Shown one piece after another: positions 51,533-61,191 of a DNA stretch of 64,000 nt. The notes under the pieces were generated by a model, which worked only from the letters and a program-made list of their open reading frames with translations, did not search any database and was not told where the DNA came from. How positions within the stretch are numbered: the first letter of the stretch is position 1; each line of letters opens with the position of its first letter. A program made the position numbers and the translations under genes. The DNA comes from Ruminococcus sp. (GTDB taxonomy: Bacteria > Bacillota > Clostridia > Oscillospirales > Acutalibacteraceae). The stretch spans positions 1 through 64,000 of the forward strand of contig JAFQPG010000015.1 of the NCBI GenBank assembly GCA_017411835.1. Reading direction: 5' to 3'.

Positions 51533-52308
51533 TCTTTTTTTATAAAGTCGAGTGCGCCTTTTTCGATACGACTGACCTGAGCCTGACTGATACCGATTTC
51601 ATTTGCAACCTCCATTTGGGTTTTTCCTTTGAAATACCTTAAAGACAAAATTTTCTTTTCGCGGTCGTTTAATTTTCTAAGTGCTTCTTTTATTGCTATT
51701 TCGTCAAGCCAGTCGTTGTCGTCGCACTTATCCCCTACCTGATCCATTACGTAGATAGTGTCGTTACCCTCGGAAAAAACAGGCTCGTAAAGGGACACCG
51801 GCTCGACAATCGCTTCGAGTGCTAAAACGACATTTTCTTTTGGGATTTCCATAACCTTTGCGATTTCTTCAACAGTAGGCTCTTTGCCGTTTTTTATAGT
51901 CAGCTCTTCTTTAATTTGCATTGCGTGGTAGGCGGTATCACGCATCGAGCGGGAAACTCTTATCGAATTATTATCCCTTAAATATCGTCGCAATTCTCCA
52001 CACACCATCGGCACACCGTAGGTAGAAAAGCGTACATCTAAAGTTTCGTCAAAATTGTCAATCGCTTTGATAAGTCCGATAACGCCGACCTGAAACAAAT
52101 CGTCGAGGTTTTCACCTCTGTTTACAAAGCGCTGGATAACGGAAAGCACCAAACGCAAATTGCCGTTAATCATTTTTTCTCGTGCTATTTTTGCTTCTTT
52201 TTCACTGCCTGTTCTGATAATTTTTAAAAGCTTTCGTTTCTCTTTTTCGCTAAGAACTTTTAAATTTGCGGTGTTAACACCACAGATTTCGACCTTATTA
52301 TACTGCAA
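51526..52308 (-). CDS. sigG: Sporulation sigma factor SigG
   Basis: A 260-residue sigma-70 family factor very close to Bacillus SigG throughout: NKVEICGVNTANLKVL at the start, NGNLRLVLSVIQRF near residue 49, RRYLRDNNSIRVSRSMRD near 108, and GKTQMEVANEIGISQAQVSR near 231. SigG runs late gene expression in the forespore. TTG start with GGGGGA 6 bases upstream. It stands alone here, without spoIIGA and sigE, which usually precede it. It implies a sporulating organism. Confidence 0.95.
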   Translation of the reverse strand: MQYNKVEICGVNTANLKVLSEKEKRKLLKIIRTGSEKEAKIAREKMINGNLRLVLSVIQRFVNRGENLDDLFQVGVIGLIKAIDNFDETLDVRFSTYGVPMVCGELRRYLRDNNSIRVSRSMRDTAYHAMQIKEELTIKNGKEPTVEEIAKVMEIPKENVVLALEAIVEPVSLYEPVFSEGNDTIYVMDQVGDKCDDNDWLDEIAIKEALRKLNDREKKILSLRYFKGKTQMEVANEIGISQAQVSRIEKGALDFIKKEI

Positions 52309-52314
52309 GAAAAA

Positions 52315-52360
52315 TCCCCCTTGGTAACACTTATGATAAGTATTGCCAAAGGGGTGTTTT
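52315..52360. terminator. Terminator between rmuC and sigG
   Basis: A long imperfect stem with outer CCCCC/GGGG and inner AACACTTAT/ATAAGTATT arms. The minus strand has ATTTTTC after it, and the plus strand has TGTTTTTTAATT. It ends the rmuC transcript. It also contains the sigG ribosome site GGGGG, so its folding could affect sigG translation. Confidence 0.8.
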
Positions 52361-52372
52361 TTAATTCAATTA

Positions 52373-53632
52373 TCAGTCTTCTAATTGAGGAATATCATTT
52401 ACAGGCTTATCAATACTTTGTACGGCACTAAGTCTTTTCTGAATCTGGCGGGTGCGCACGCCTGCTAAATTGTCAAGGTCTTTGGTGACAAGATTAATAT
52501 GCTGTTGTGCTTTTGTCAAAATGTCTGCGAAGGTATCAAACTCTTTCTTGACATTACCAAGCACCTCCCAAACCTCGGCGCTTCGCTTTTGAACAGCCAA
52601 GGTTTTAAAGCCCATCTGGATGCTGTTTAAAAGAGCCGCCATCGTGCTCGGTCCTGCGATATTTACCCTGTATTCACGCTGGAGCATTTCAACCATACCG
52701 CGATTAACTACCTCTGAATACAAGCCCTCAAACGGTAAGAACATTATAGCAAACTCGGTAGTGTTTGGCGGGTCGATATACTTATCGCGGATATCCTTTG
52801 CTTCTTTTTTGATTGTATTTATAAGTGCTTTAGCGGCTTGGTCCACATTATCTTTTGAGCCGCTCTCGTAAGCATCACGTAGTGCTCCATAGGTATCTCC
52901 CGGAAATTTCGAGTCGATAGGCAAATATATAAAGCCATCGTCATCAGCAGGGAGCTTCACCGCAAACTCAACCACATCACGAGTACCGCTTTTTGTAGCG
53001 ACGTTTTCTTCATACTGCTCAGGAGCTAAAATCTCTTTTAAAATAGAAGAAAGCTGAATTTCGCCTAAAATACCGCGTGTCTTTACATTTGACAAAACCT
53101 TCTTCAAGTCGCCAACACCCGAAGCTAAATTTTGCATCTCGCCGAGTCCCTTGTAAACCTGCTCGAGTCGCTCAGAAACAAGCGCAAAAGATTTATTCAT
53201 CTTATCTTCAAGGGTTTTCTGAAGCTTTTCGTCAACAGTCTGACGCATTTTTTCAAGCTGTTTGTTGTTGTCTTCCTGAATGTAGCTGAGCTTTTGCTCG
53301 ACACTTCGTCTGATTAAATCAAGCTTCTGCTCATTTTCAAGAGCAAAGGTTTTCAGTCGCTCTTCGATTGCTTTAGAGTTTTCATTCTGACTCTGGGCAA
53401 AATTTTGCTGATTAAGGGCAATCATATCGCCCATTGTCTTTACGCTTTGCTGTACCGACTGATTTATCTCCTGTCGTACATCCGAAAGCTGTTTTGCATT
53501 CTTTTCATAAAGCTCCGAAAAATCAAGCTTTTCGCCGCGTTTTTTAAGCAAAAGTATAAGTGCTACACCGCTTAGTAAAAGCGACAGCAAAACAGAAACA
53601 AGTATAATAATATTTATAGTATCCTGTGTCAT
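52373..53632 (-). CDS. rmuC: RmuC-family DNA recombination protein
   Basis: A 419-residue RmuC. An N-terminal membrane helix (INIIILVSVLLSLLLSGVAL) is followed by a long coiled coil to about residue 160 and the PD-(D/E)XK-like RmuC domain with TRGILGEIQLSSILKEIL and YLPIDSKFPGDTY. E. coli RmuC limits recombination at inverted repeats. ATG 53632 has GAGGTG upstream; the longer frame to 53701 is unlikely. Confidence 0.93.
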   Translation of the reverse strand: MTQDTINIIILVSVLLSLLLSGVALILLLKKRGEKLDFSELYEKNAKQLSDVRQEINQSVQQSVKTMGDMIALNQQNFAQSQNENSKAIEERLKTFALENEQKLDLIRRSVEQKLSYIQEDNNKQLEKMRQTVDEKLQKTLEDKMNKSFALVSERLEQVYKGLGEMQNLASGVGDLKKVLSNVKTRGILGEIQLSSILKEILAPEQYEENVATKSGTRDVVEFAVKLPADDDGFIYLPIDSKFPGDTYGALRDAYESGSKDNVDQAAKALINTIKKEAKDIRDKYIDPPNTTEFAIMFLPFEGLYSEVVNRGMVEMLQREYRVNIAGPSTMAALLNSIQMGFKTLAVQKRSAEVWEVLGNVKKEFDTFADILTKAQQHINLVTKDLDNLAGVRTRQIQKRLSAVQSIDKPVNDIPQLED

Positions 53633-53709
53633 ATTACACCTCTGTATATTGTGGTTTTCGTTTACATTTATCTTAACACCACAAGAGATGATAGTCAACA
53701 AAAAGGATG

Positions 53710-54630
53710 CTAAAAATGTGTTGCTATATATTTTTCACACTCTAAAGGCGAATAGATAAACTCCTCTATCCTATCGCCTTGATAAAAGTACTGAGGTTTT
53801 TCGGCTTTTTGCTCCGACTCAAAGGTATCTATAATAATAAGCTTGATTTTCATTTTTGATGGTATAATGCTTTTTATATAAACGCTTGCCTGCTCGCCGA
53901 CTTTTACTCCGTCTTTGAGTTCTGCAAGTCCTGCTAAATTCGGTGTAAGCTCTACAAATGCGCCGTAATTTTCGACCGAGCGTACAACTCCGGAAACAGT
54001 TTCGCCGGGTGTAAACTTGTCTGCGTTTTCTTGCCATGTACCCAAAAGCTCCTTGTGGCTTAAGCTTATTCGTCCGTTCTCAATAGAACGGATAATCGCC
54101 TTTATATCCATACCGACGCTAAAGCGTTCACGCGGATGCTCAATTCGTGAAACAGAAATTGCATCAATCGGCATAAGCGCAACTACTCCACAGCCAATAT
54201 CAGCAAATGCACCGAAGGTTTCAAGATGTGTAATTCGCGCAGGCACAATATCGCCTACCTTTAACTTGTTTATGTATTCGTCTATACATCTGCGTTGGGC
54301 TTTTTCACGCGAGAGTATAGCAAGCGGTGCACCGTTGTCATCGGTGGCAAAGTCGGTAATGACAAAGCTTACCGGTCTGTTCACTCTCGATATAACCGCT
54401 ATATCACGCACAGTCCCCTCTTTTATACCGACTGCGCCCTCTTGTCGCGGGATGATACCTTTTATAAGTCCCAAATCAACAATCAGATTATGATTTTGGT
54501 CACAAACTGTCGCCTTTGCTTCAAGTATTTTTTGTTCAAGTCTTGCTTCACGCATATTTGAAATTGAAGACAAAATCTTCATATTTTCGTGTGAGTTCAT
54601 CAATTTTCCTTCGGGTAAATAGCCTGTCAT
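53710..54630 (-). CDS. S1-domain RNA-binding protein (RpsA-like)
   Basis: A 306-residue protein with about three OB-fold S1 domains. The clearest are ARITHLETFGAFADIGCGVV near residue 132 and VSGVVRSVENYGAFVELTPN near 214. It resembles the short ribosomal protein S1 homologues of Clostridia, which bind mRNA. AGGAGG precedes ATG. The C-terminal 45 residues look different from S1 repeats. Confidence 0.85.
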   Translation of the reverse strand: MTGYLPEGKLMNSHENMKILSSISNMREARLEQKILEAKATVCDQNHNLIVDLGLIKGIIPRQEGAVGIKEGTVRDIAVISRVNRPVSFVITDFATDDNGAPLAILSREKAQRRCIDEYINKLKVGDIVPARITHLETFGAFADIGCGVVALMPIDAISVSRIEHPRERFSVGMDIKAIIRSIENGRISLSHKELLGTWQENADKFTPGETVSGVVRSVENYGAFVELTPNLAGLAELKDGVKVGEQASVYIKSIIPSKMKIKLIIIDTFESEQKAEKPQYFYQGDRIEEFIYSPLECEKYIATHF

Positions 54631-54794
54631 TTTATATCCTCCTTAGGCTTTCTTTTTATAGATTTTTATGAAATCAGGCTTTAATATATACCAGAGAGAA
54701 AATGAACTTTGTTTGAAATTTTCATATAAGGTATTGAAAAGAAAGTGAATATATATTAAAATTACGGTAGTCTTTTAAAGAAAGGATAAATAAA

Positions 54795-55496
54795 ATGAAA
54801 AGAATTTTTGCATTAATTTTAACTGTGCTTATACTTGCTTGTTGTCTTGCAGGCTGTAACAAAGAGGTTTACTCAAGCACAACAGAAACATTAAACGGAG
54901 GAGAAACTATGAATTTCGAAGCAAAACCAACTGACGCATTACTTAACATCAACGACATCGAGCCCGCTGACGAAGATGCAAAACTCGATGACGATTACGC
55001 AATCAGAGAACCTGAAAAAGGCGAGACTGTTGCTATTATTCACACAAACCTTGGCGACATCTCAATGAGATTTTTAGACGAGGTTGCTCCACTTGCAACA
55101 AACAGCTTTATCGCTCTTGCTGAAAATGGCAGATATGACAAAACAATCTTCCATAGAGTTATCAACAGCTTTATGATTCAAGGCGGCGACTACACAAACT
55201 TCAATGGCACAGGCGGCGCTTCTGCTTACGGCAGAGAATTTGACAACGAAATCTCTGAATATGCTACAAACATCAGAGGTTCTGTTTCTATGGCAAATGC
55301 TGGTCCAAACACAAACGGCTCACAGTTCTACATCAATCAGGTTGACAACAACAACCTCGATGGTGGTTACACAGTTTTCGGCTGGGTATATGAGGGTATG
55401 GACGTTGTAGACGCTATAGCTAACGTTTCTACTGATGTATATGACAAGCCTGTTGAAGATATAGTTATCGAATACATTGAAATCACAGAGTATTGA
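54795..55496 (+). CDS. Lipoprotein peptidyl-prolyl isomerase (cyclophilin type)
   Basis: A 233-residue exported cyclophilin. The signal sequence ends in LAGC at about residue 21 (lipobox, Cys lipidation), followed by an acidic linker and the catalytic fold: FHRVINSFMIQGGD near 116, GSVSMANAGPNTNGSQFYI near 160. It accelerates proline isomerisation of wall or surface proteins. It has its own spacing and no operon partner. A TTCTAATTTAGAA palindrome lies five bases after the stop. Confidence 0.94.
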   Translation: MKRIFALILTVLILACCLAGCNKEVYSSTTETLNGGETMNFEAKPTDALLNINDIEPADEDAKLDDDYAIREPEKGETVAIIHTNLGDISMRFLDEVAPLATNSFIALAENGRYDKTIFHRVINSFMIQGGDYTNFNGTGGASAYGREFDNEISEYATNIRGSVSMANAGPNTNGSQFYINQVDNNNLDGGYTVFGWVYEGMDVVDAIANVSTDVYDKPVEDIVIEYIEITEY

Positions 55497-55501
55497 TATT
55501 T

Positions 55502-55514
55502 TTCTAATTTAGAA
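55502..55514. repeat. TTCTAATTTAGAA palindrome copy
   Basis: A perfect copy of the dispersed AT palindrome, between the cyclophilin and HAD genes, 5 bases after the cyclophilin stop. Confidence 0.6.
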
Positions 55515-55543
55515 TTATCTTATTTCTTGAAAGGAATTATAAT

Positions 55544-56392
55544 ATGTCAGATAAACCTATAGTCGCTATAATGTACGACTTTGACAAAACCCTGTGCACT
55601 AAAGATATGCAGGACTACAATTTCATACCAAGTTTATCTATGACATCTTCTGATTTCTGGAGTACGGCAAACAGCTTTGGCAGGGACGAGCACATGGACT
55701 CTATACTTGCTTATATGTACACAATGATTAAGAAATCAAAAGAAAAGAACATTCCGCTTTTAAGAGAAACTTTAGTTAAAAACGGCAAAGATATCGAGCT
55801 TTACAAGGGTGTTGCCGATTGGTTTGACCGAGTAAATCAATACGGCGCTATTGTCGGCGTCAGCGTTGAGCACTACGTAATTTCATCAGGACTCAAAGAG
55901 ATTATCGAGGGCTCTGAAATAAGCGATAAATTCAAAAAGATATTTGCGTGCGAATTTTACTACGACGAAACAGGTCACGCGGTATGGCCAAAAACCGCAG
56001 TAAACTACACAAATAAAACTCAGTTTGTATATCGCATAAATAAAGGTGTGCTCGATGTTGCAAATGATGTCGATTTAAACCGCTCGATGCCTGACGACTC
56101 AAAGAGAGTTCCGTTTACCAATATGATATATATCGGCGACGGTTTATCCGACGTGCCTTGTATGAAAATGATGAAAGCGTACGGCGGACAATCGATTGCT
56201 GTATATAACAACTCAAACAAAGAAAAGGTTGAGCAACTGCTTATTGAAGACAGAGTTGATTTTATCTTCCCTGCTGATTACTCAAAGGACAGCTCGCTCG
56301 ACAAAACAATGAAGAATATCCTCAAGAAGATTGCGATTGAAAACGATTTAACTGAGGAAAATTCAAATCAGCTTAAATCTATTGAAAACTAA
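55544..56392 (+). CDS. HAD-superfamily phosphatase
   Basis: A 282-residue HAD hydrolase. Motif I is MYDFDKTLCT near residues 10-19, motif II serine lies in YVISSGLKEI near 107, and motif IV is IYIGDGLSDVPCM near 192. The substrate is unknown; the group resembles phosphoserine-phosphatase-like enzymes with a larger cap. GAAAGGAA precedes ATG. It is followed by a bidirectional terminator. Confidence 0.9.
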   Translation: MSDKPIVAIMYDFDKTLCTKDMQDYNFIPSLSMTSSDFWSTANSFGRDEHMDSILAYMYTMIKKSKEKNIPLLRETLVKNGKDIELYKGVADWFDRVNQYGAIVGVSVEHYVISSGLKEIIEGSEISDKFKKIFACEFYYDETGHAVWPKTAVNYTNKTQFVYRINKGVLDVANDVDLNRSMPDDSKRVPFTNMIYIGDGLSDVPCMKMMKAYGGQSIAVYNNSNKEKVEQLLIEDRVDFIFPADYSKDSSLDKTMKNILKKIAIENDLTEENSNQLKSIEN

Positions 56393-56410
56393 TTAATATT
56401 CTATTTAAGA

Positions 56411-56441
56411 AAAAAGACCTCACGAAAAGTGAGGTCTTTTT
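56411..56441. terminator. Bidirectional terminator between the HAD and potD genes
   Basis: AAAAAGACCTCAC (56411-56423) with GTGAGGTCTTTTT (56429-56441), 13-bp stem with five-base loop. It serves convergent transcripts. Confidence 0.93.
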
Positions 56442-56457
56442 GTTTTACTTATTAATT

Positions 56458-57705
56458 TTATGATTTTTGAATTCTACCTCGGTTTTTTACCGCTTTGATA
56501 ATATTGAGCGTAAGCATCGTGATAGTTGCGATAATTATAACAGCAAGCAATATACAAACGATAATTGTATAGATAATATCAGACTCGCTGTCCTCTTCCC
56601 CTACATCGGAAATTTCGGCTGAAGATGAACACGCTTTTACAAACTGCTCCTGCATATAAAGGTAAACATCGTTTGGAATATTAGAAAACGTGTAGCATTT
56701 TTCAAGATATTCGTCACTTGGATAAATAAGCTCGCAGTTTTTAATCTCGTCATCGAGCATCTCGTATGCCGCCTGATTAGGGGTACCGTAGCCGATATAT
56801 TCAGCATTAGCAAGCGCTATTTCAGGGTCACACATAAAGTTGATAAACAGCTCTGCGTACTCTTTATTCTGACAGCTTGTAGGAATACACATAGCATCGA
56901 TAAAGAGGTTTGAACCCTCCTGTGGCAAGCAATAAGTAAGGTCAGCGTTATTCTGCATCATTGTGTAAATATCACCCGAATAGTACGGTGCTATACCTGC
57001 CTGTGAGCCTTCCATCTCCGTAAAGACCTGATCCATAACATACTTTTTAAGATACTTCTTTTGTTCAACGAGCTTATCAGTTGCCCTGTTGATATCCTCA
57101 AAAGTAAAGTCAGTTTTGCCCGGGTCAATCGGCGGGTCACAAAGCTGCATCGCTATAGACATAGAATCGCGCGAGTTATTAAACATCAAAATCTTTCCCG
57201 CATTTTTTTCGTCCCACAAAGACGTAAAGCCTTTAACAGACTCAGGTTCTACAAGCTTTTTGTTGTACACAAGAGCAACTGTACTCCAAGTATACGGTAC
57301 CGTGTACTCACCTGTCGGGTCAAAACCTGATGTGCGGAATTTTTCCATAGTATATTTGTAGTTCGGGACATTTTCAAAGTCAATTTTTTCGAGCATTCCC
57401 TCGTTTATTAATTTGCTTATCATATAATCTGACGGAATTATAATGTCGTAGCTGGAATTGGAATTTTTCAGCATACTATACATCTGCTCGTTTGTCTCAA
57501 AGTTGGTGTAGTTTACTTTGATGTTGTACTTTTCTTCAAAAGCCTCGATAACATCAAGCGTGCCTTCGTCACCGTTTGAGATATACTCGCCCCAGTTATA
57601 TACATTTATCTCGCCTTCAAAACCTTTCTCACCGCTACAGCCCGAAAGAGTAAGCGGGAGCAAAATCATAAAAAGGCATAAAATAACGCATATTATCTTT
57701 TTCAT
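56458..57705 (-). CDS. potD: Spermidine/putrescine-binding protein with C-terminal membrane helix
   Basis: A 415-residue substrate-binding lipoprotein (lipobox LTLSGC near residue 23). Body motifs are INVYNWGEYISNGDEGTLDV near 33-52, YDIIIPSDYMISKLI near 88, and YTWSTVALVYNKK near 125, as in PotD. After the binding domain come an acidic spacer and a transmembrane helix near 373-400 with a basic end, so the protein should be anchored at both termini. That is unusual for PotD. Last gene of potABCD. Confidence 0.92.
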   Translation of the reverse strand: MKKIICVILCLFMILLPLTLSGCSGEKGFEGEINVYNWGEYISNGDEGTLDVIEAFEEKYNIKVNYTNFETNEQMYSMLKNSNSSYDIIIPSDYMISKLINEGMLEKIDFENVPNYKYTMEKFRTSGFDPTGEYTVPYTWSTVALVYNKKLVEPESVKGFTSLWDEKNAGKILMFNNSRDSMSIAMQLCDPPIDPGKTDFTFEDINRATDKLVEQKKYLKKYVMDQVFTEMEGSQAGIAPYYSGDIYTMMQNNADLTYCLPQEGSNLFIDAMCIPTSCQNKEYAELFINFMCDPEIALANAEYIGYGTPNQAAYEMLDDEIKNCELIYPSDEYLEKCYTFSNIPNDVYLYMQEQFVKACSSSAEISDVGEEDSESDIIYTIIVCILLAVIIIATITMLTLNIIKAVKNRGRIQKS

Positions 57706-57723
57706 TTTTCACTCCTGAAAATT

Positions 57724-58518
57724 TTAAATATGAGCTTTTTCCTTACTCTCCTTATTTGCTCTGATATTTATTGCAATCAGTATTAAAAGGATAGTCACAA
57801 AAAGCAAGGCAGAAAGGGCATTCGCCTTTGGATTTATACGCTGATGTGTCATAGTATAAATCTGAATAGGTAAAGTCTGGAACTGACTGCCTCGTGTAAA
57901 ATAGGTGATAACAAAATCGTCAAGCGAATAGGTAAAGCTTATGAGCATACCCGAGAAAATACCCGGCATAATTTCAGGCAGAACAACCTTGAAAAACGCC
58001 TTAATCGGGCTACAGCCCAAATCAAGAGCAGCCTCGTAAATACTGCTATCCATTCGCTTGAGTCGTGGCATAACATTTAAAATAACATACGGTGTGCAAA
58101 AGCCGATATGCGCTAAAAGCACGGTAACAAAGCCCATCTCAAAATTGAGCGCTACACCCGCCATAGTAAACAAAAGCATCAAGGAAACACCGGTTACGAT
58201 TTCAGGGTTGATGATAGGAATGTTCGAAACATTCTGCACGACACTTTTGAAGCCACCTTTGAAATTGTGAATACCAATCGCCGCAAGTGTGCCAAGTATA
58301 GTTGCAAAAATCGCTGCTAAAACAGCAACTATGAGCGTGTTATATAGGCTTTGCATAATCTGTGCATCTTCAAACAGCGCAACATACCACTTGAAGGTAA
58401 AGCCTTTCCACACAGAGGTTTTGCCATCATTAAAGGAATATGCGATAAGGTAAATAAGCGGCAAATACAAAAACGCCATAATAAGTCCGAAGTAAATCTT
58501 GTTAGAAAGCTTTTTCAT
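57724..58518 (-). CDS. potC: Spermidine/putrescine ABC permease PotC
   Basis: A 264-residue permease of the BPD_transp_1 type with six helices and the EAA-like motif AALDLGCSPIKAFFKVVLPE near residues 162-181. It forms the channel with PotB. It overlaps potB by four bases (ATGA), and potD follows 18 bases later. Confidence 0.94.
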   Translation of the reverse strand: MKKLSNKIYFGLIMAFLYLPLIYLIAYSFNDGKTSVWKGFTFKWYVALFEDAQIMQSLYNTLIVAVLAAIFATILGTLAAIGIHNFKGGFKSVVQNVSNIPIINPEIVTGVSLMLLFTMAGVALNFEMGFVTVLLAHIGFCTPYVILNVMPRLKRMDSSIYEAALDLGCSPIKAFFKVVLPEIMPGIFSGMLISFTYSLDDFVITYFTRGSQFQTLPIQIYTMTHQRINPKANALSALLFVTILLILIAINIRANKESKEKAHI

Positions 58519-59306
58519 ACGCCTACCGCCTCCTCATCACCAAATCTGTTCATAAATACAAGGAAGCCTAAAATAACCACCATAAGCACAAGCGCTATAG
58601 CAGAGCCTGTATGATGGTCGGACGGGAACACACGCTCAATGATGTCACCAATCATAAGCTGTGTACCGCCTAAGTATTGAGCAACCAAGAAGGTGCTCGC
58701 TGTAGGTACAAATACCATTGTGATACCTGAAATAATACCAGGCACTGACAACGGGAATATTACATTTTTAAATACATAGAATTTGCTTGCACCCAAATCC
58801 TGGGCTGCTTCTATTAGTGAGTTATCTATCTTACTCATTACGGTATGAATAGGCAAAATCATAAATGGTAAAAACTCGTAAACCATACCTAAGATGGTAG
58901 CACCGGAGTTGCCTATCAGCGTAATATCAATACCGACAAAATTAAGCAATGTATCAAGCGGACCGTAGTTTTGCAAAATCTGCACCCAAGCGTAGATTCT
59001 AAGCAAAAAGTTCATCCACATCGGTACCATAATGAACATAATAATCATACTTTGCTTATGCTCATCACATCTTGATATCATAAAGCTCAACGGGTACGCT
59101 AAAACCAAACAGATAAAGGTTGAAATAAGTGCTATCCACAAGGAGTATAAGAACACCTGCGAATAGTCAGACGCATTGACAAAGGTCTGTAAAGTGAAAT
59201 TTCCATTCTCATCTGTAAAGGCGTAATATACGACCATACATATCGGTACAATAGTAAAAAGAAGCATCCACAGCATATATGGGTATGCTGTCTTTTTAGA
59301 TTTCAT
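58515..59306 (-). CDS. potB: Spermidine/putrescine ABC permease PotB
   Basis: A 263-residue permease with six helices and the EAA-type loop [20 protein letters not shown] near residues 167-186. It starts with an 11-base overlap with potA and ends overlapping potC, so all pot genes are translationally linked. Confidence 0.94.
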   Translation of the reverse strand: MKSKKTAYPYMLWMLLFTIVPICMVVYYAFTDENGNFTLQTFVNASDYSQVFLYSLWIALISTFICLVLAYPLSFMISRCDEHKQSMIIMFIMVPMWMNFLLRIYAWVQILQNYGPLDTLLNFVGIDITLIGNSGATILGMVYEFLPFMILPIHTVMSKIDNSLIEAAQDLGASKFYVFKNVIFPLSVPGIISGITMVFVPTASTFLVAQYLGGTQLMIGDIIERVFPSDHHTGSAIALVLMVVILGFLVFMNRFGDEEAVGV

Positions 59307-60714
59307 CGGCTGCTCCTTCCTCGTTTATAACCTCAAAAGTTGCCTTAGAAAAATCAAAGCTTATAGGAACATAGGTAGCAACCTGCTCGTCCTGATCGCT
59401 TTGCATAAGCCATTTTCTTTCATCTGACTCTAAAATAATCTCGTTATGCTCGCCTTTCCAGATAACCGACTCAATATATACCTCGTCTAAATCACCGACG
59501 CCGTCACCCGCAATATGCAGGCCATTTGGCGGTAAGGTAATATGGAGCTTTGTGCCCTCTTCAAAGTAAACATCCTTGATTTCAATTTCGTTGTCTTCGA
59601 TTGAAATCGTGGTTGTTTTTGACTCTTCGTCGCTGTAAAGTACAGTCGCAAAAATCTCGTTATTAGGAAGCAAGAACATCTTAGGCATAATGTGAATATT
59701 GTCAGGAATAACCGTCATACCGATAGTAGAACCGACCTTTTGAGCAACAGTTGAATGAATAATCCACTGACACTTATTGCACCTAACGCTCATTTCGTAA
59801 TGAACGCCTTTGAAGATTGTATCTTCAACCTTGCCGACTAAAACAGCATCACTAGGGTCTACTACCTCGATATCTTCAGGACGGATAACAACGTCAACAG
59901 GAGTATTTTTACCAAAGCCTTTGTCAACGCAGGTAAGCTCCTGACCGAGTATCTCTACCTTGCAGTCCTCAAGCATAGTGCCGTTAATGATATTTGCTTC
60001 GCCGATAAAGTCAGCAACGAAAGCGTTGGCAGGCTCATTATAAATATCAGTAGGAGTGCCAATCTGAGCAATAACACCGTTGTTCATAACAACAACTCTA
60101 TCGCTCATAGTAAGCGCTTCCTCCTGATCGTGTGTTACATAAACAAAGGTTTTCTTAGTTTTTTGCTGAATTTGCTTTAACTCAATCTGCATATCCTTAC
60201 GCAACTTAAGATCAAGTGCACCAAGCGGCTCATCAAGCAAAACAACGTCAGGGTCACACACAAGCGCACGTGCAATCGCAACACGCTGCTGCTGGCCACC
60301 CGACAAATTGTTAATCTTACGCTTTTCGTAACCTTTAAGGTCTACGATAGCAAGCATATGCTTGACCTTGTTTTCTATTTCACGCTTATCCATCTTCTTT
60401 AAACGAAGACCAAAAGCGATATTATCATACACATTAAGATGCGGAAACAAAGCATACTTCTGAAAAACGGTGTTGACATTACGCTTATGCGGTGGCAAAT
60501 CATTAATACGCTGTGAGTCAAAATAAACATCACCGGATTTCGGCTCAATAAAGCCGCCGATAATTCTAAGCGTTGTGGTTTTACCACAGCCTGACGGACC
60601 TAAAAGAGTAATAAACTCCTTGTCGTAAATATCAAGGTCAATACCATTTAATATGACTTCATTTCCGTAGTCAAAAAAGATATTTCTAAGGGACACAATG
60701 GTTTTTTTGTCCAA
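59296..60714 (-). CDS. potA: Spermidine/putrescine ABC ATPase PotA, extended C-terminus
   Basis: A 472-residue ABC ATPase, longer than the usual 350-380 residues. Walker A is [13 protein letters not shown] near residue 40, the signature [15 protein letters not shown] near 138, and Walker [13 protein letters not shown] near 159. After a first TOBE region the protein continues with about 100 extra residues containing acidic stretches and [15 protein letters not shown], likely a second TOBE-like or regulatory part. TTG 60714 has GGGGG 7 bases upstream; the longer frame to 60792 is not preferred. Powers polyamine import. Confidence 0.93.
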   Translation of the reverse strand: MDKKTIVSLRNIFFDYGNEVILNGIDLDIYDKEFITLLGPSGCGKTTTLRIIGGFIEPKSGDVYFDSQRINDLPPHKRNVNTVFQKYALFPHLNVYDNIAFGLRLKKMDKREIENKVKHMLAIVDLKGYEKRKINNLSGGQQQRVAIARALVCDPDVVLLDEPLGALDLKLRKDMQIELKQIQQKTKKTFVYVTHDQEEALTMSDRVVVMNNGVIAQIGTPTDIYNEPANAFVADFIGEANIINGTMLEDCKVEILGQELTCVDKGFGKNTPVDVVIRPEDIEVVDPSDAVLVGKVEDTIFKGVHYEMSVRCNKCQWIIHSTVAQKVGSTIGMTVIPDNIHIMPKMFLLPNNEIFATVLYSDEESKTTTISIEDNEIEIKDVYFEEGTKLHITLPPNGLHIAGDGVGDLDEVYIESVIWKGEHNEIILESDERKWLMQSDQDEQVATYVPISFDFSKATFEVINEEGAADEI

Positions 60715-60763
60715 CTTTCTACCCCCAATCTGTATATTCAACAAAACAAATTTCGTCAAATAA

Positions 60764-60792
60764 ATTATATTATCAACTACCCCTTTTGTCAA
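60764..60792 (-). promoter_or_regulatory. Promoter of potABCD
   Basis: On the minus strand TTGACA (60787-60792) and TATAAT (60764-60769) with a 17-base spacer: consensus hexamers, about 50 bases before the TTG start of potA. Confidence 0.88.
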
Positions 60793-60960
60793 CGCATTAT
60801 ATATACATATAAATGTAAATATATAGGAAAATTTTTGTTTGTCGTCTATGTAAAAAACTACAAATTCATTTTGGTGTTTTTGACTAAGGCGTATAGCATT
60901 TCGGCATTTTGTATATCTTATCGGTTTATTATTTGTTTACTTTTTAAAAAGCCTCGCCGT

Positions 60961-61020
60961 CATTATGCACAATGAAATAAGCTGTTTGTTGTGCATAATG
61001 CTAAGCAGGCTTATTTTTGT
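60961..61020 (+). promoter_or_regulatory. Overlapping hairpins before the amylase gene
   Basis: CATTATGCACAA (60961-60972) and TTGTGCATAATG (60989-61000) form a perfect 12-bp inverted repeat. AATAAGCT (60976-60983), in its loop, can instead pair with GGCTTATT (61008-61015), which is followed by a T-run. The two are interlocked, so either a pseudoknot, an attenuator, or simply an operator palindrome is possible. Apart from this element and an AT-rich zone with possible -10 sequences near 61109-61128, the gap 60793-61191 shows nothing definite. Confidence 0.45.
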
Positions 61021-61191
61021 TAACTGAGTAACTAAAAAGAAAAGCGAACAAAGGTGAAAATGCACATTATTTGGGTTACATTTTTGTTAATATTATGTAT
61101 TTATTATTTATAATAAAAGTTTTATAATTACAATAGGGTAGATTGAGTCCCGAATCAAAAAAGTTTTTATGAAATTGAAAGGAAGATTGAT

